Shown: positions 44,161 through 52,973, counted from the stretch's first letter. The stretch: 64,000 nucleotides of DNA from Actinophytocola sp036402745 (GCF_036402745.1 NZ_DASWSJ010000078.1:38588-102587); one strand, 5' to 3'. Notes: generated from the sequence alone by a model not told the origin. A program made the numbers and translations.

Positions 44161-44939
44161 GAGGCGGTGACCTCCCTCAGCTCGTGCTGCAACGCCTCCA
44201 GTTCGGCCCCGCCGGCCATCTGCCGGGTCAGCTCCTCCAGCGTGATGTCCTTCTTGTCCGTCGAGCCGAGGCTGCGGCCGCGCTTGAGGATGAGGAACCG
44301 GGTGCCGACCGGGTAGGCGTGGTGCGGGTTGTGGGTGATCAGCACGACGCCCAGGCCACGCTCGGCGGCCTGCGCGACGTACCGCAGCACCACCCCGGAC
44401 TGCTTGACCCCCAGCGCCGCGGTCGGCTCGTCGAGGATCAGCACCTTCGCACCGAAGTAGACCGCCCGCGCGATCGCCACGCACTGCCGCTCGCCGCCGG
44501 ACAGCGTGCCGACCGGCTGCTCGACGTCGCGCAGGTCGATGCCCAGCTCGGCGAGCGCGGTGCGCGCGGTCTCCTTGCCCTTCCTGCGGTCCAGCCGCTG
44601 CAGCGGCCCGGCGCCCACGGTCGGCTCGGAGCCGAGGAAGAAGTTGCGCCACACGCTCATCAGCGGCACCACGGCCAGGTCCTGGTAGACCGTGGCGATG
44701 CCGTGGTCGAGCGCCTGGCGCGGCGAGTCCAGCCGCACCTCGGTGCCGTTGACCAGGAACCGTCCGGTGTCGTGCTGGTGCACGCCGGCGAGGATCTTGA
44801 TCAACGTGGACTTGCCGGCGCCGTTGTCGCCGAGCACGCAGGTGACCTCGCCCGCGTTGACCACAGTGGACACGTCGCGGAGCGCGATCACGCTGCCGTA
44901 GTTCTTGCCGATGTTCTCGACCTCGATGAGTGCGGTCAT
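44157..44939 (-). CDS. Sugar/inositol ABC transporter ATP-binding protein (CUT2)
   Basis: 260 residues: Walker A LGDNGAGKST, signature LSGGERQ, Walker B VLILDEPTAALG. One ATPase domain only, whereas most CUT2 ATPases such as RbsA are fused doubles. It works with the permease at 44936 and the binding protein at 46014. Start overlaps the permease stop (ATGA). Cargo inferred as inositol from iolD/iolG neighbours. Confidence 0.92.
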   Translation of the reverse strand: MTALIEVENIGKNYGSVIALRDVSTVVNAGEVTCVLGDNGAGKSTLIKILAGVHQHDTGRFLVNGTEVRLDSPRQALDHGIATVYQDLAVVPLMSVWRNFFLGSEPTVGAGPLQRLDRRKGKETARTALAELGIDLRDVEQPVGTLSGGERQCVAIARAVYFGAKVLILDEPTAALGVKQSGVVLRYVAQAAERGLGVVLITHNPHHAYPVGTRFLILKRGRSLGSTDKKDITLEELTRQMAGGAELEALQHELREVTAS

Positions 44940-46003
44940 CGCCGGACCCTTTCCGCTCGCCGCCGGAACGTGTTGTTCACCAGCACCGCGCCGAGCAGCA
45001 TGATGCCGAGGAAGAGCATGAACCAGTCGCTGTTCCAGTTCGCGAACACGATGCCCTGCCGGGCCATGCCGAAGATCAGCGCGCCGATCGCGGCGCCGAT
45101 CGCCGACCCGAAACCGCCGGTGAGCAGGCAGCCGCCGATCACCGCGGCGATGATGAACTGGAACTCCAGGCCGATGCCCTGGTTGGCCTGCACCGTGGTG
45201 AACCGCAGGATGTTGATCGTGCCGACCAGCCATGCGGCGAGCGCGGTGCCCATGAACAGCAGGATCTTCGTCCGCGCCACCGGCACGCCGACCGCCCGCG
45301 CGCTGATGGCCGCGCCGCCGACCGCGAAGATCCAGTTGCCGAACTTGGTGCGCGTCAGGAGCCACGCGGCGAGCGCCGCGAACCCGATCCACCACACGAT
45401 GGAGATCTGGAACGGCGTGCCGGCGATGGCGAAGGTGGACGCGAACACGAACCCGGCGGACTCGTAGCCGGGGGCGCCGCGCATGCCGCTGACCTGCACC
45501 GAGTCGGTGATCAGCCGGGTGACGCCGAGGTTGAGGCCCTGCAGCGCGAGAAACGTGCCGAGCGTGACGATGAAGCTGGGCAGCCCGGTGCGCACCACCA
45601 GCCAGCCGTTCAGCGCACCCACGCCGAGCGCGAAGACCAGCGACAGGAGCAGCGCGAGCCACACGTTGAGCCCGACCTGGGTCGCGAAGATCGCGGTGAC
45701 CAGCGCGGTGGACGCCGTCATCACGCCCGCGGACAGATCGAACTCGCCGCCGATCATCAACAGCGCCACGGCGACCGCCATGATCCCGAGCGTCGCCGAG
45801 TCGTCGAGCCAGGTGGCGACGCCGCCCGTCGTGAGGAACTTGTCGGCGACGATCGAGAAGAAGACGAACACCACGAGCGCGCCGAGCAGCGCGCCGATCT
45901 CCGGCCGCACCACCAGCTTGTTCAGTAACCCCGGCGAGGCCATGCGTTCGTCGACGGCCGCTGGTTCCGGGTTGGGTTCGGTTGTCGTTGTCGTTGTCGT
46001 CAT
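44936..46003 (-). CDS. CUT2-type ABC transporter permease
   Basis: 355 residues with about eight to ten membrane helices and the BPD_transp_2 signature region LPSFIVTLGTFLALQGLNLGVTRL and ARAVGVPVARTK. N-terminal run of Thr (MTTTTTTTEPN). Channel for the inositol-type importer; order binding protein, permease, ATPase, iolD. Confidence 0.92.
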   Translation of the reverse strand: MTTTTTTTEPNPEPAAVDERMASPGLLNKLVVRPEIGALLGALVVFVFFSIVADKFLTTGGVATWLDDSATLGIMAVAVALLMIGGEFDLSAGVMTASTALVTAIFATQVGLNVWLALLLSLVFALGVGALNGWLVVRTGLPSFIVTLGTFLALQGLNLGVTRLITDSVQVSGMRGAPGYESAGFVFASTFAIAGTPFQISIVWWIGFAALAAWLLTRTKFGNWIFAVGGAAISARAVGVPVARTKILLFMGTALAAWLVGTINILRFTTVQANQGIGLEFQFIIAAVIGGCLLTGGFGSAIGAAIGALIFGMARQGIVFANWNSDWFMLFLGIMLLGAVLVNNTFRRRAERVRR

Positions 46004-46013
46004 GTCGGGCTCC

Positions 46014-47024
46014 TCAGCGCGTGCCGCGTTCGGTGTACGGACGCACCAGGTCCGCGTTGGACTCGTCGACGAAGCCAGGCCCGGTGAGCACCGACTGCCC
46101 GCCGCCCAGCGTGTTCCCGTTCTGCCGGTACAGCTTCAGCATCATGATCGGCAGGTAGCCCTGCTCGTACTGCTGCTGGTCCACGGCGAACAGGATGCGG
46201 CCGGCGCGGACGGCGTCGACCACGCCGGTGTTCAGGTCGAACGTGGCGATCTCGGCGTCCGAGCGCGCGCCCTGCGCGGCGGTGACCGCGCGGTCGGCGA
46301 CCTGCGAGGACAGCGTCAGCACCCCGTCGACGTCCGGGTTGGTCTGCAGCGCGCCGCGGATCCGGGCTTCGATGTCGGTGGGGTTGCTGATGTCCACCTG
46401 GAGGTTCTCGACCTGGCCGCCGAAGCCGTCACGCGCGCCGTCGCAGCGCTCGTTCAGCCCGGAGTTGCCGGCCTCGTGGATCACGCAGAGCAGGTGTTTC
46501 TTGCCGGCCTGCTTGAACCGCTCGCCCGCGGCCCGGCCGGCGATCTTCTCGTCCTGGCCGACGTGGGCGATGGCGCCGAACTCCTTGCTGCGGGTGGCCC
46601 CGGAGTTGATCGTGACGACCGGGACGCCGGCCTTCACCGCGGCCTCGATGGACGACTTGAGCGCGTCCGGGTTGGCCATCGACACGACGATCCCGGTCTT
46701 GCCCTGGGCCACCGCGTTGTCGATGAGCTTGGCCTGCGCGCCGGGGTCGCCGTTGGACACGTAGGTGACCTTGACGCCGAGCTCGTGGCCGGCCGCCTCG
46801 GCGCCGTTCTTCACCACGCTCCAGAAGGCGTCGCCCTCGCTGCCGTGGGTGATCACCGCGAAGTCCAGCGGCGCGTTGGGGTCGAACACGCCGCCCCCGC
46901 CACCACCGCCGGGCGACGTGGTCTCGGACTCGGCGGTGGGCCCGGTGCACGCGGCGAGCACCATCGCGAGTGCCGCCAGTGCGGCGGCGAGGAGCGCGGG
47001 CGTTCGTCGCCCTCGGTCAGACAT
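46014..47024 (-). CDS. Sugar-binding lipoprotein of the CUT2 transporter
   Basis: 336 residues: lipoprotein signal ALLAAALAALAMVLAACTG (Cys about 26), poly-Gly linker, then a periplasmic-binding protein type I fold (VITHGSEGDAFWSVVKNGAEAAG...VSMANPDALKSSIEAAVKAGVPVVTINSG). Probably binds inositol or a related cyclitol, as judged from the cluster. Possibly two Cys (LLCVIHEAG, NERCDGARDG) form a disulfide. Confidence 0.92.
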   Translation of the reverse strand: MSDRGRRTPALLAAALAALAMVLAACTGPTAESETTSPGGGGGGGVFDPNAPLDFAVITHGSEGDAFWSVVKNGAEAAGHELGVKVTYVSNGDPGAQAKLIDNAVAQGKTGIVVSMANPDALKSSIEAAVKAGVPVVTINSGATRSKEFGAIAHVGQDEKIAGRAAGERFKQAGKKHLLCVIHEAGNSGLNERCDGARDGFGGQVENLQVDISNPTDIEARIRGALQTNPDVDGVLTLSSQVADRAVTAAQGARSDAEIATFDLNTGVVDAVRAGRILFAVDQQQYEQGYLPIMMLKLYRQNGNTLGGGQSVLTGPGFVDESNADLVRPYTERGTR

Positions 47025-47094
47025 CGTTGTCTCTCCCGTCTAACGGCCGTGTCGTGTCCTCGGTGAGTGTCCTCGGTCTGTCCCCAGTCTGTCC

Positions 47095-47964
47095 TCAGCG
47101 GACGGAATCCAGGAAGGCCAGGCTGCGGGCGGTGGCCTGGCGCGGCAGCTGGTCGGCGCCGGTGTCGTCCGCGGGCAGCGCGGTGTCCTGCTCGAGGACG
47201 TACCAGCCGTGGTAGTCGTTGTCGCGCAGCAGCTTCAGCAACGCGGAGAGGTCGACGTCGCCGTCGCCGAGCGGCACGTAGATGCCCCGCGCGACGGCTT
47301 CGGTGTAGCTGATCCGGCCGTCCCGCACCTGGTCGGCGAGGTCGGCGCGGACGTCCTTGAGGTGCACGTGGCCGACCCGGTGCGGGTGCCGGCGGACGAG
47401 CTCGACGGGGTCGGTGCCGCCGATCAGCAGGTGTCCGGTGTCCACGCACAGCGGCAGGTCGGAGTCGGCGAGGAAGCGCTCAACCTCGGCGGACGTCTCG
47501 ACCTGGGTGCCGACGTGCGGGTGCAGCACGGTCCGCAGGCCGCTGCGGACCGCGCGGTCGCGGATGAGGCCGGCGGTCTCGACGAGCGTGTGCCACTGCG
47601 CCGGGCTCAGCGGTGGGCGCTCGTCGTAGCCGTCCTGCCCGGTGGCCGCGGCGAGGACCAGGACGTCGGCGCCGGCCTCGGCGAGCAGCTCCGCCTGCGC
47701 CCCCGCCTGGTCCACTGTGGACTCCTGGTCGGCCTTGACGTGCAGCGCGATGGCGAGGAAGCCGCCGACGAGACCCAGGCCGTGCGCGCCGAGCAGTCGG
47801 CGCAGCTCCTCGGGCACGGTGGGCAGGTAACCGGGTGGGCCCAGCTCGGTCGCGGTGACGCCGAGTGACGCCATCTCGTCGAGCACCGTGGCCGGGTCGA
47901 GCATCCGGCCCCAGCCGGGCACCTCGCAGACGCCCCAGGAGATCGGGGCCGCGGCGATCCTCAT
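47095..47964 (-). CDS. Inosose dehydratase IolE-like TIM-barrel protein
   Basis: 289 residues of the sugar isomerase/endonuclease IV fold. Starts MRIAAAPISWGVCEVPGWG, has metal ligands in VLHPHVGTQVET, LCVDTGHLLIGG, VGHVHLKD and YVLEQD. Similar to IolE/IolH; the position between iolG and iolD fits the dehydration of scyllo-inosose. ATG overlaps the iolG stop. The 70-bp gap after the stop contains TGTCCTCGGT repeated. Confidence 0.85.
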   Translation of the reverse strand: MRIAAAPISWGVCEVPGWGRMLDPATVLDEMASLGVTATELGPPGYLPTVPEELRRLLGAHGLGLVGGFLAIALHVKADQESTVDQAGAQAELLAEAGADVLVLAAATGQDGYDERPPLSPAQWHTLVETAGLIRDRAVRSGLRTVLHPHVGTQVETSAEVERFLADSDLPLCVDTGHLLIGGTDPVELVRRHPHRVGHVHLKDVRADLADQVRDGRISYTEAVARGIYVPLGDGDVDLSALLKLLRDNDYHGWYVLEQDTALPADDTGADQLPRQATARSLAFLDSVR

Positions 47965-48965
47965 GGTGGGCTCCCCCCGTCCAGGCGCACCGGGATGCCG
48001 GTGCGGCGTGACCGCTCGCATGCCTCGGCCAGACGCAGGCTGACCAGGCTGTCCCGGGCGGGCGACGGGTTGTCCGCGCGGCCGCCGAGGACGTCGACGA
48101 ACACCTGCATCTCGTTGAGGTAGGCGCGCCGGAAGCGTTCGGGGAAGCCGGGGTACGCGTCGTGGTCGACGCGCGGTCCGTCCGGCTCGAGGGAGTTGAG
48201 CGGGGTGCGCGGGTCGAGCCCGACGGCGACGGAGTCCTTGCCGCCGAGCACCTCGATGCGGTGGTCGTAGCCGAGCGGGTCGTGCCGGCCGCCGGTGAGG
48301 ACCGCGTGCGCGCCGCCCGCGAAGCGCAGGAGCACGACCGCGTTGTCGACGTCGTCGGCCTGCGCGAAGGCCGGGTCGACGAGGACCGAGCCGGACGCGT
48401 AGACCTCGGTGACCGGCTCGCCGACGAGCCACGGGACGGCGTCGAGGTCGTGGATGAGCAGGTCGCGGAAGATGCCGCCGGAGGTGGGCAGGTAGCCGAG
48501 GTCGGGCGGGTTGGCGTCGAAGCCGGTGGCACGGACGTGGTAGATCGGGCCGAGCTCGCCGGTGACGATCCTTCTGCGCAGCTCGATGACCGCCGGGTCG
48601 AACCGGCGCTGGAAGCCGACCAGGACGGGGATCCCGGCGGCCTCGATCTCCGCGACGAGCACGGTCATCTGGTGGAGGTCGGCGGCGATGGGCTTCTCGC
48701 ACAGCGCGGGCCTGCCCGCGGCGAGGCAGCTGCGGACCATCGCGGGGTGGGTGTCGGTCGGGGTGGCGATGAGGACGCCGTCGGTCTCCTCGAGCAGCTC
48801 GGTGACGTCCTTGGCCGCGCGGGCCTTGTCGAGGCTCGTCGCGGCGTGGGTCGCGCGGCCGTCGACCGGGTCGTAGAGCAGCACCTCGTCGACCGTGCCC
48901 AGCGACGCGAGGTGCGCCGCGTGCATCGTCCCGATCCGGCCGACCCCGGCCACGCCGATGCGCAT
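47961..48965 (-). CDS. iolG: Inositol 2-dehydrogenase IolG-like oxidoreductase
   Basis: 334 residues of the Gfo/Idh/MocA family: Rossmann GVAGVGRIGTMHAAHL, catalytic EKPIAAD, and YLPTSGGIFRDLLIHDLDAVPWL. First gene of the inositol operon; initiates near the shared operator at 48983. Oxidises inositol to inosose with NAD(P). Substrate is inferred from the cluster. Confidence 0.9.
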   Translation of the reverse strand: MRIGVAGVGRIGTMHAAHLASLGTVDEVLLYDPVDGRATHAATSLDKARAAKDVTELLEETDGVLIATPTDTHPAMVRSCLAAGRPALCEKPIAADLHQMTVLVAEIEAAGIPVLVGFQRRFDPAVIELRRRIVTGELGPIYHVRATGFDANPPDLGYLPTSGGIFRDLLIHDLDAVPWLVGEPVTEVYASGSVLVDPAFAQADDVDNAVVLLRFAGGAHAVLTGGRHDPLGYDHRIEVLGGKDSVAVGLDPRTPLNSLEPDGPRVDHDAYPGFPERFRRAYLNEMQVFVDVLGGRADNPSPARDSLVSLRLAEACERSRRTGIPVRLDGGSPP

Positions 48966-48982
48966 TCGGTCCCACTTCCCGA

Positions 48983-48996
48983 TTAGAGCGCTCTAA
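48983..48996. promoter_or_regulatory. 14-bp palindromic LacI-type operator
   Basis: TTAGAGCGCTCTAA is a perfect palindrome with the central CG of LacI-family sites, located between divergent iolG and the LacI gene. It sits in the -35 region of the LacI promoter (TAATGT at 49010). It is the obvious site for repression of both directions. Confidence 0.8.
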
Positions 48997-49009
48997 CGGC
49001 CCCATCCTG

Positions 49010-49015
49010 TAATGT
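49010..49015 (+). promoter_or_regulatory. -10 hexamer TAATGT of the LacI gene
   Basis: TAATGT about 14 bp after the operator. The ATG inside it (49012) is therefore unlikely to be the start codon; the start at 49045 with AAGGAG upstream is preferred. Confidence 0.5.
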
Positions 49016-49044
49016 CCGTCACACCCGTGTCAAGGAGTGCGACT

Positions 49045-50034
49045 GTGGGGCGACCGACGATCGAGGACGTGGCGGCGCGGGCCGGCGTGTCGCGGGCGCT
49101 GGTCTCGCTGGTCATGCGTGGTTCGCCGAAGGTGAGCGACCAGCGGCGGGCGGCCGTGCTGAAGGCGGCGGAGGAGCTGGGCTACTCGCCGCACGCGATG
49201 GCGCGGTCGCTCGCGAGCCGCACCTCGCACGTGCTCGGGGTGATGGTGTCGGACCTGCACAACCCGTTCTGGGCCGAGGTCGTCGACGGCGTGGACTCCT
49301 ACGCCCGCTCGGCCGGCTTCGAGCTGGTGATCAACACCGGCGGCCGCCGGCCGACCCGCGAGCGCCAGGCGCTGACCGGCCTGCTGTCCTTCCGCCCGGC
49401 GGGCATCGCGTTGCTGGGCCCGGTCCTGCCGGCCGCCTCGATCGCCGCGGCCGCCGTCCACACGCCGGTGGTCCTGGTGTCCCGCTCCTCCCGCCAGCCC
49501 AGCGTGGACACGGTGAACGACGACGGCCAGGCGGGTTCGGGAATGGCGGTGGACCACCTGGTCTCGCTGGGCCACAAGGAGATCGCCCACATCGACGGCG
49601 GCGGCGGTTCCCAGGCGGCCCCGCGCCGGACCGGCTACCTCGCGGCGATGCGCCGCCACGGCCTGACCCCGCGGGTGGTCCGCGGCGAGTACACCGAGGC
49701 CGCGGGCACCCGCGCGATCCGCGACCTGCTGGCGTCGGCTCCCCCGACCGCCGTGATGGCCGCGAACGACCTCAACGCGGTGGGCGCGATCTCCGCCCTC
49801 GAGGCGGCCGGCCTGGCGGTGCCCGCCGACGTGTCGGTGGTCGGCTACGACAACACCTGGCTGGCCGCCCTGCGCCACGTGTCGCTGACCACGATCGACC
49901 AGCCCCGCGCGGAGATGGGCAGGCTGGCCGCGGAGGCCCTCGTCCAGCGGGTCCGCGGCGAGCGCAAGGACCCCGCCCGCCACCTGCTCCGCCCCCGCCT
50001 GGTCATCCGGGCGACGACGGACGCCCCGCGCTAG
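49045..50034 (+). CDS. LacI-family repressor of the inositol cluster
   Basis: 329 residues: helix-turn-helix PTIEDVAARAGVSRALVSLVMRGSPKVSDQRR, hinge and periplasmic-binding-like effector domain (LGVMVSDLHNPFWAEVVDGVDSYAR...GYDNTWLAALRHVSLTTIDQP). Start GTG 49045 chosen by SD AAGGAG. The palindrome between it and iolG is its likely operator. Effector probably inositol or an intermediate. Confidence 0.92.
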   Translation: MGRPTIEDVAARAGVSRALVSLVMRGSPKVSDQRRAAVLKAAEELGYSPHAMARSLASRTSHVLGVMVSDLHNPFWAEVVDGVDSYARSAGFELVINTGGRRPTRERQALTGLLSFRPAGIALLGPVLPAASIAAAAVHTPVVLVSRSSRQPSVDTVNDDGQAGSGMAVDHLVSLGHKEIAHIDGGGGSQAAPRRTGYLAAMRRHGLTPRVVRGEYTEAAGTRAIRDLLASAPPTAVMAANDLNAVGAISALEAAGLAVPADVSVVGYDNTWLAALRHVSLTTIDQPRAEMGRLAAEALVQRVRGERKDPARHLLRPRLVIRATTDAPR

Positions 50035-50184
50035 CCGATGTTCGCGGCGGCCATGCCGGCCCGACCAGCGCGTCGGGTGCGGCGGCACGGCGACTGGCAC
50101 CCCGTCCGCGCGTGAACGCCGGTGCCGGCTTGCGGGCGCGGCGGTCGTTGTGGTCGTTGTGTTCACGAGCCGCCGCGGGGGCGC

Positions 50185-50271
50185 GTGAGCGACACTGGGT
50201 CCGTGGCGCACCGTGGCTCGTTGTCCGGCCGGCTGCCGGGCTGGCGGCTGCCGATCGGGGCGCTGCCGTGA
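50185..50271 (+). CDS. 28-residue upstream open reading frame coupled to the response regulator
   Basis: GTG-started frame whose TGA overlaps the next GTG (GTGA). It contains SLSGRLPGWRLPIGALP. It may be a translational coupler, a decayed end of a lost kinase gene, or chance. The rest of the 233-bp gap after the LacI gene shows nothing recognisable. Confidence 0.3.
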   Translation: MSDTGSVAHRGSLSGRLPGWRLPIGALP

Positions 50272-50942
50272 TCAGGGTGTTGGTGGTCGACGACGACTTC
50301 ATGGTGGCGAAGGTCCACAGTGGTTACGTCGCGCGGACCTCCGGCTTCGAGGTGGTCGGCGTGGCCCACACGGGCGCGGACGCGCTACGGGCGGTGGACG
50401 ACCTGCGCCCGGACCTGGTGCTGCTGGACATCTACCTGCCGGACATGGACGGCGTGTCGGTGCTCCGCGCGCTGCGGTCCACCCCGGGCCCGGACACGGA
50501 CGTGATCGTGATCAGCGCGGCCACCGACGTGGACACGGTCCGCGCGGCGATGCGGGGTGGGGTGCTGCACTACTTGATCAAGCCGTTCTCGTACGCGGCG
50601 CTGTACGACCAGCTGCGCCACTTCGCGTCGTTGCATGCCCGGCTGGCCGAGCTGTCGGAGGCGGGCCAGTCCGATGTGGACCAGGTGTTCGGCGCCCGCC
50701 CGAGCGGCGCGTCCGCCCTGCCGAAGGGCTTGACGGCGGAGACATTACGACTCGTCGCGGCGGAGCTCCGCGCGTCCGACCCGGACCTGTCCGCGGCGGA
50801 GTGTGCGGCGCGGACCTCGCTGTCCCGGGTGAGCGCGCGCCGGTACCTGGAGCACTTCGTGACGACCGGCCAGGCGGAGGTCCGCCTCCGCTACGGCGGC
50901 ACCGGCAGACCCGAACGCCGCTACTACTGGCTGTCCACCTGA
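50268..50942 (+). CDS. DcuR/CitB-type response regulator without kinase
   Basis: 224 residues. Receiver VLVVDDDFMVAKVHSGYV, phospho-acceptor Asp in LVLLDIYLPDMDG, Lys in YLIKPFSY; then the citrate/dicarboxylate regulator HTH (LPKGLTAETLRLVAAEL...LSAAECAARTSLSRVSARRYLEHFV, ...YGGTGRPERRYYWL). These regulators normally follow a DcuS/CitA kinase gene, which is absent here. Start GTG 50268. Confidence 0.9.
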   Translation: MIRVLVVDDDFMVAKVHSGYVARTSGFEVVGVAHTGADALRAVDDLRPDLVLLDIYLPDMDGVSVLRALRSTPGPDTDVIVISAATDVDTVRAAMRGGVLHYLIKPFSYAALYDQLRHFASLHARLAELSEAGQSDVDQVFGARPSGASALPKGLTAETLRLVAAELRASDPDLSAAECAARTSLSRVSARRYLEHFVTTGQAEVRLRYGGTGRPERRYYWLST

Positions 50943-51018
50943 CCATTTGGCCCATCGGCCCAGCTCGAAGCCCGCCCGATCTTCGAAGCCCGCCCGATCG
51001 AGTGAACCTTGTCCGCAT

Positions 51019-51143
51019 CGCCCCGACGACGAGCAGCCCCCACCCGCTCCGGGGGCACCCCTCACGTCCAGTCTACCCGGTATAAGGCCAGGTCAAAGGG
51101 TGCGCGCGGGGCTGTGGACAACTTCGGGTCGCGAGTGGAGAGT
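51019..51143. repeat. Convergent-intergenic element, copy A
   Basis: About 125 bp between the convergent response regulator and arfB. It contains CACCCGCTCCGGGGGCACCC, TCTACCCGGTATAAGGCCAG and TGTGGACAA (51113-51121; TTGTCCACA on the other strand). It is nearly identical, in inverted orientation, to 63448-63593. Confidence 0.85.
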
Positions 51144-51578
51144 TCAGTCGTCGGGGCGGGCTCGGCGGCCTCGTTTGGTTTCGCTTCGGCGGCGTTTGTC
51201 GGCCAGGCGGCGTTCTCTGGAGCCTCGGGTGGGCTTGGTCGTCCGGCGGGCAGGTGGGGGCGGCTCGGCGGCGGCGCGCAGCAGCGCGGTCAGGCGCTCG
51301 CGGGCGGCGGCCCGGTTCTGCAGCTGGGCTCGGTGCTCGCTTGCCACGACGGTGAGCACGCCGTCCACCAGGCGTGACGACAGGCGCGCGAGCAGCCGGT
51401 CGCGGAGCCAGGGCGGCACGGACGGCGAGCCGGCAACGTCGAACGACAGCTCCACGCGGGAGTCCGTCGTGTTGACGCCCTGGCCGCCCGGGCCCGAGGA
51501 CCGGGAGAAGCGCTCGCGCAGCTCGCCGGCCGGGATCACGAGCTGGCGGGTCACCTCGAGGTCGGGCACGGCAGTCAC
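51144..51578 (-). CDS. arfB: Peptidyl-tRNA hydrolase ArfB (ribosome rescue)
   Basis: 144 residues with the release-factor GGQ loop (FSRSSGPGGQGVNTTDSRVEL) and a basic tail (RRLADKRRRSETKRGRRAR) that enters the empty mRNA channel. Rescues stalled ribosomes by hydrolysing peptidyl-tRNA. GTG start overlaps the upstream stop. Last gene of the sigma-factor operon. Confidence 0.93.
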   Translation of the reverse strand: MTAVPDLEVTRQLVIPAGELRERFSRSSGPGGQGVNTTDSRVELSFDVAGSPSVPPWLRDRLLARLSSRLVDGVLTVVASEHRAQLQNRAAARERLTALLRAAAEPPPPARRTTKPTRGSRERRLADKRRRSETKRGRRARPDD

Positions 51579-52405
51579 CCCACGTAGCGCAGGCCGGGTT
51601 CCACGACGATCCTCGACAGCACGTCGTCGCTCACGATCGGGGGGCCGGACGGCGGCTTGCCCACCGCGCGTTGCCGGTCGGACACGTTCGCCGCGATCGC
51701 GGTGACCGCGGTGCCGTCCGCGTGGATCGCGAACGCCATGCGCAGCTTCTCACCCGTGTCGTAGTTCGTGAAGCCCGCCACGATGACGCTCACACCGTCC
51801 AGAATGGACGCCTGGCAACCGGTGTAATGCGGCCGCACGTCCGAGCAGCCGGCGGCGACATCCGGGAAAGCGGCGACATCCGGGCTCGACCCGGGCAGCC
51901 GCCCCTCGACGGTCACGTACAGCGAGCCCTCCCGGCCGGACCCGATCAGGTCGGCCCGCAGCTCGTAGGCGGACCCGACCAGCGCGAACCGGGCAGAGGT
52001 CGGCTGCAACCCGGCCGGCAGCAGGTTCGCGGCCTTGAACGCCGCGGTCAGCGTCTGCGCCGAGACCGGCTCGGCCGAGGGCATCGACGGCGGGCTTTCC
52101 GTGGTGGTCAGCGCCGACGACGGCATCCCCGCGGACGGGGGCGGCGGGGTCGTGGTGACGGTCCGGCTCGCGGCCGGCGGCACGTTGTGGTCCGGCTCGT
52201 CGTCACCGACCAGGCCGGACACCAGCACCGCGGCAACGACCGCCACGACCACCCCGGCGACCGCGCCGCCCGCCTCGAGCCGCCGCCTGGCGCGGAGCTT
52301 GCGCCGACCCTGCCGGAAGACCTCGTCGCGGTCGATGCGCAGCGGAGGCTCGCCGACCAGGGCGCGGCCGAGCAGCGACTTGATGTCCTCGTCGTCCTGG
52401 GTCAC
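51575..52405 (-). CDS. Membrane protein coupled to a sigma factor, putative anti-sigma partner
   Basis: 276 residues. Cytoplasmic N-terminus (about 1-45; MTQDDEDIKSLLGRALVGEPPLRID), one membrane helix (GGAVAGVVVAVVAAVLVSGLVG), Thr/Pro-rich linker, outer domain with two Cys (AAGCSDVRPHYTGCQ). Start overlaps the sigma-factor stop (GTGA). Architecture fits a membrane-bound anti-sigma factor, but no ZAS motif is seen. Confidence 0.75.
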   Translation of the reverse strand: MTQDDEDIKSLLGRALVGEPPLRIDRDEVFRQGRRKLRARRRLEAGGAVAGVVVAVVAAVLVSGLVGDDEPDHNVPPAASRTVTTTPPPPSAGMPSSALTTTESPPSMPSAEPVSAQTLTAAFKAANLLPAGLQPTSARFALVGSAYELRADLIGSGREGSLYVTVEGRLPGSSPDVAAFPDVAAGCSDVRPHYTGCQASILDGVSVIVAGFTNYDTGEKLRMAFAIHADGTAVTAIAANVSDRQRAVGKPPSGPPIVSDDVLSRIVVEPGLRYVG

Positions 52406-52917
52406 GGCTCACCCGCCCCCAAGCCCTCGGGCGCCACGGTCAGCAGCCGGCGCAGTGACGCCAGCCCTTTGGCCGCCTGGCTCTTGATCGTCCCCTCGCT
52501 CTTGCCGAGCGCCACCGCGGTGTCCGCGACCGACAGGTCCTCCCAGTACCGCAGCACCACGACCGCGCGCTGGCCGGCCGGCAGCTGGGCCAGCGCCCGC
52601 CGCACGTCGACCGCGTCCTCGACCCCGGCACGTGGCGGCAGCTCGATCTCCGGCACGTCGCCGACCACGGCCTCCCGCCGCCGGTACGCCCGCCGGGACT
52701 CGTCGATGGCCGCCCGCACCATGATCTTGCGGGAGTACGCGTCGACGCTGCCGTCGCGCCGGATCCGGGACCACGCGACGTAGATCTTGGTCAGCGTGGT
52801 CTGCACGAGGTCCTCCGCCCGATGCCAGTCACCTCCACACAGCAGGTACGCGGTCCGCCGCATGACGACGGCGCGGCTCTCGAGGTACTCCCCGAACTCC
52901 GTATCGCGGTCGTGCAC
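52402..52917 (-). CDS. SigE-family ECF-like sigma factor
   Basis: 171 residues: region 2 FGEYLESRAVVMRRTAYLLCGGDWHRAEDLVQTTLTKIYVAWSRI and region 4 LPAGQRAVVVLRYWEDLSVADTAVALGKSEGTIKSQAAKGLASL. This is the SigE-type actinobacterial ECF group. GTG start at 52917 (VHDRDTEFGEYL) chosen by region 2. Lies 56 bp after purM, so may be read through from it. Confidence 0.9.
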   Translation of the reverse strand: MHDRDTEFGEYLESRAVVMRRTAYLLCGGDWHRAEDLVQTTLTKIYVAWSRIRRDGSVDAYSRKIMVRAAIDESRRAYRRREAVVGDVPEIELPPRAGVEDAVDVRRALAQLPAGQRAVVVLRYWEDLSVADTAVALGKSEGTIKSQAAKGLASLRRLLTVAPEGLGAGEP

Positions 52918-52973
52918 GAACCTGCGTTCCTCTCGTCCTCCCGTGGTACGGCGCGGGGGGCGCTCCGGTTGCC

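Noticed and set aside
42277..44652. A longer iolD frame extending upstream to 44652
   Set aside because: The extension is an out-of-frame shadow of the ABC ATPase gene; the GTG at 44160 overlaps that gene's stop and begins the conserved enzyme N-terminus.
47025..47094. Repeated TGTCCTCGGT in the gap between the binding protein and the iolE-like gene
   Set aside because: Two short imperfect copies in 70 bp of biased sequence; too weak to call a repeat or regulatory site.
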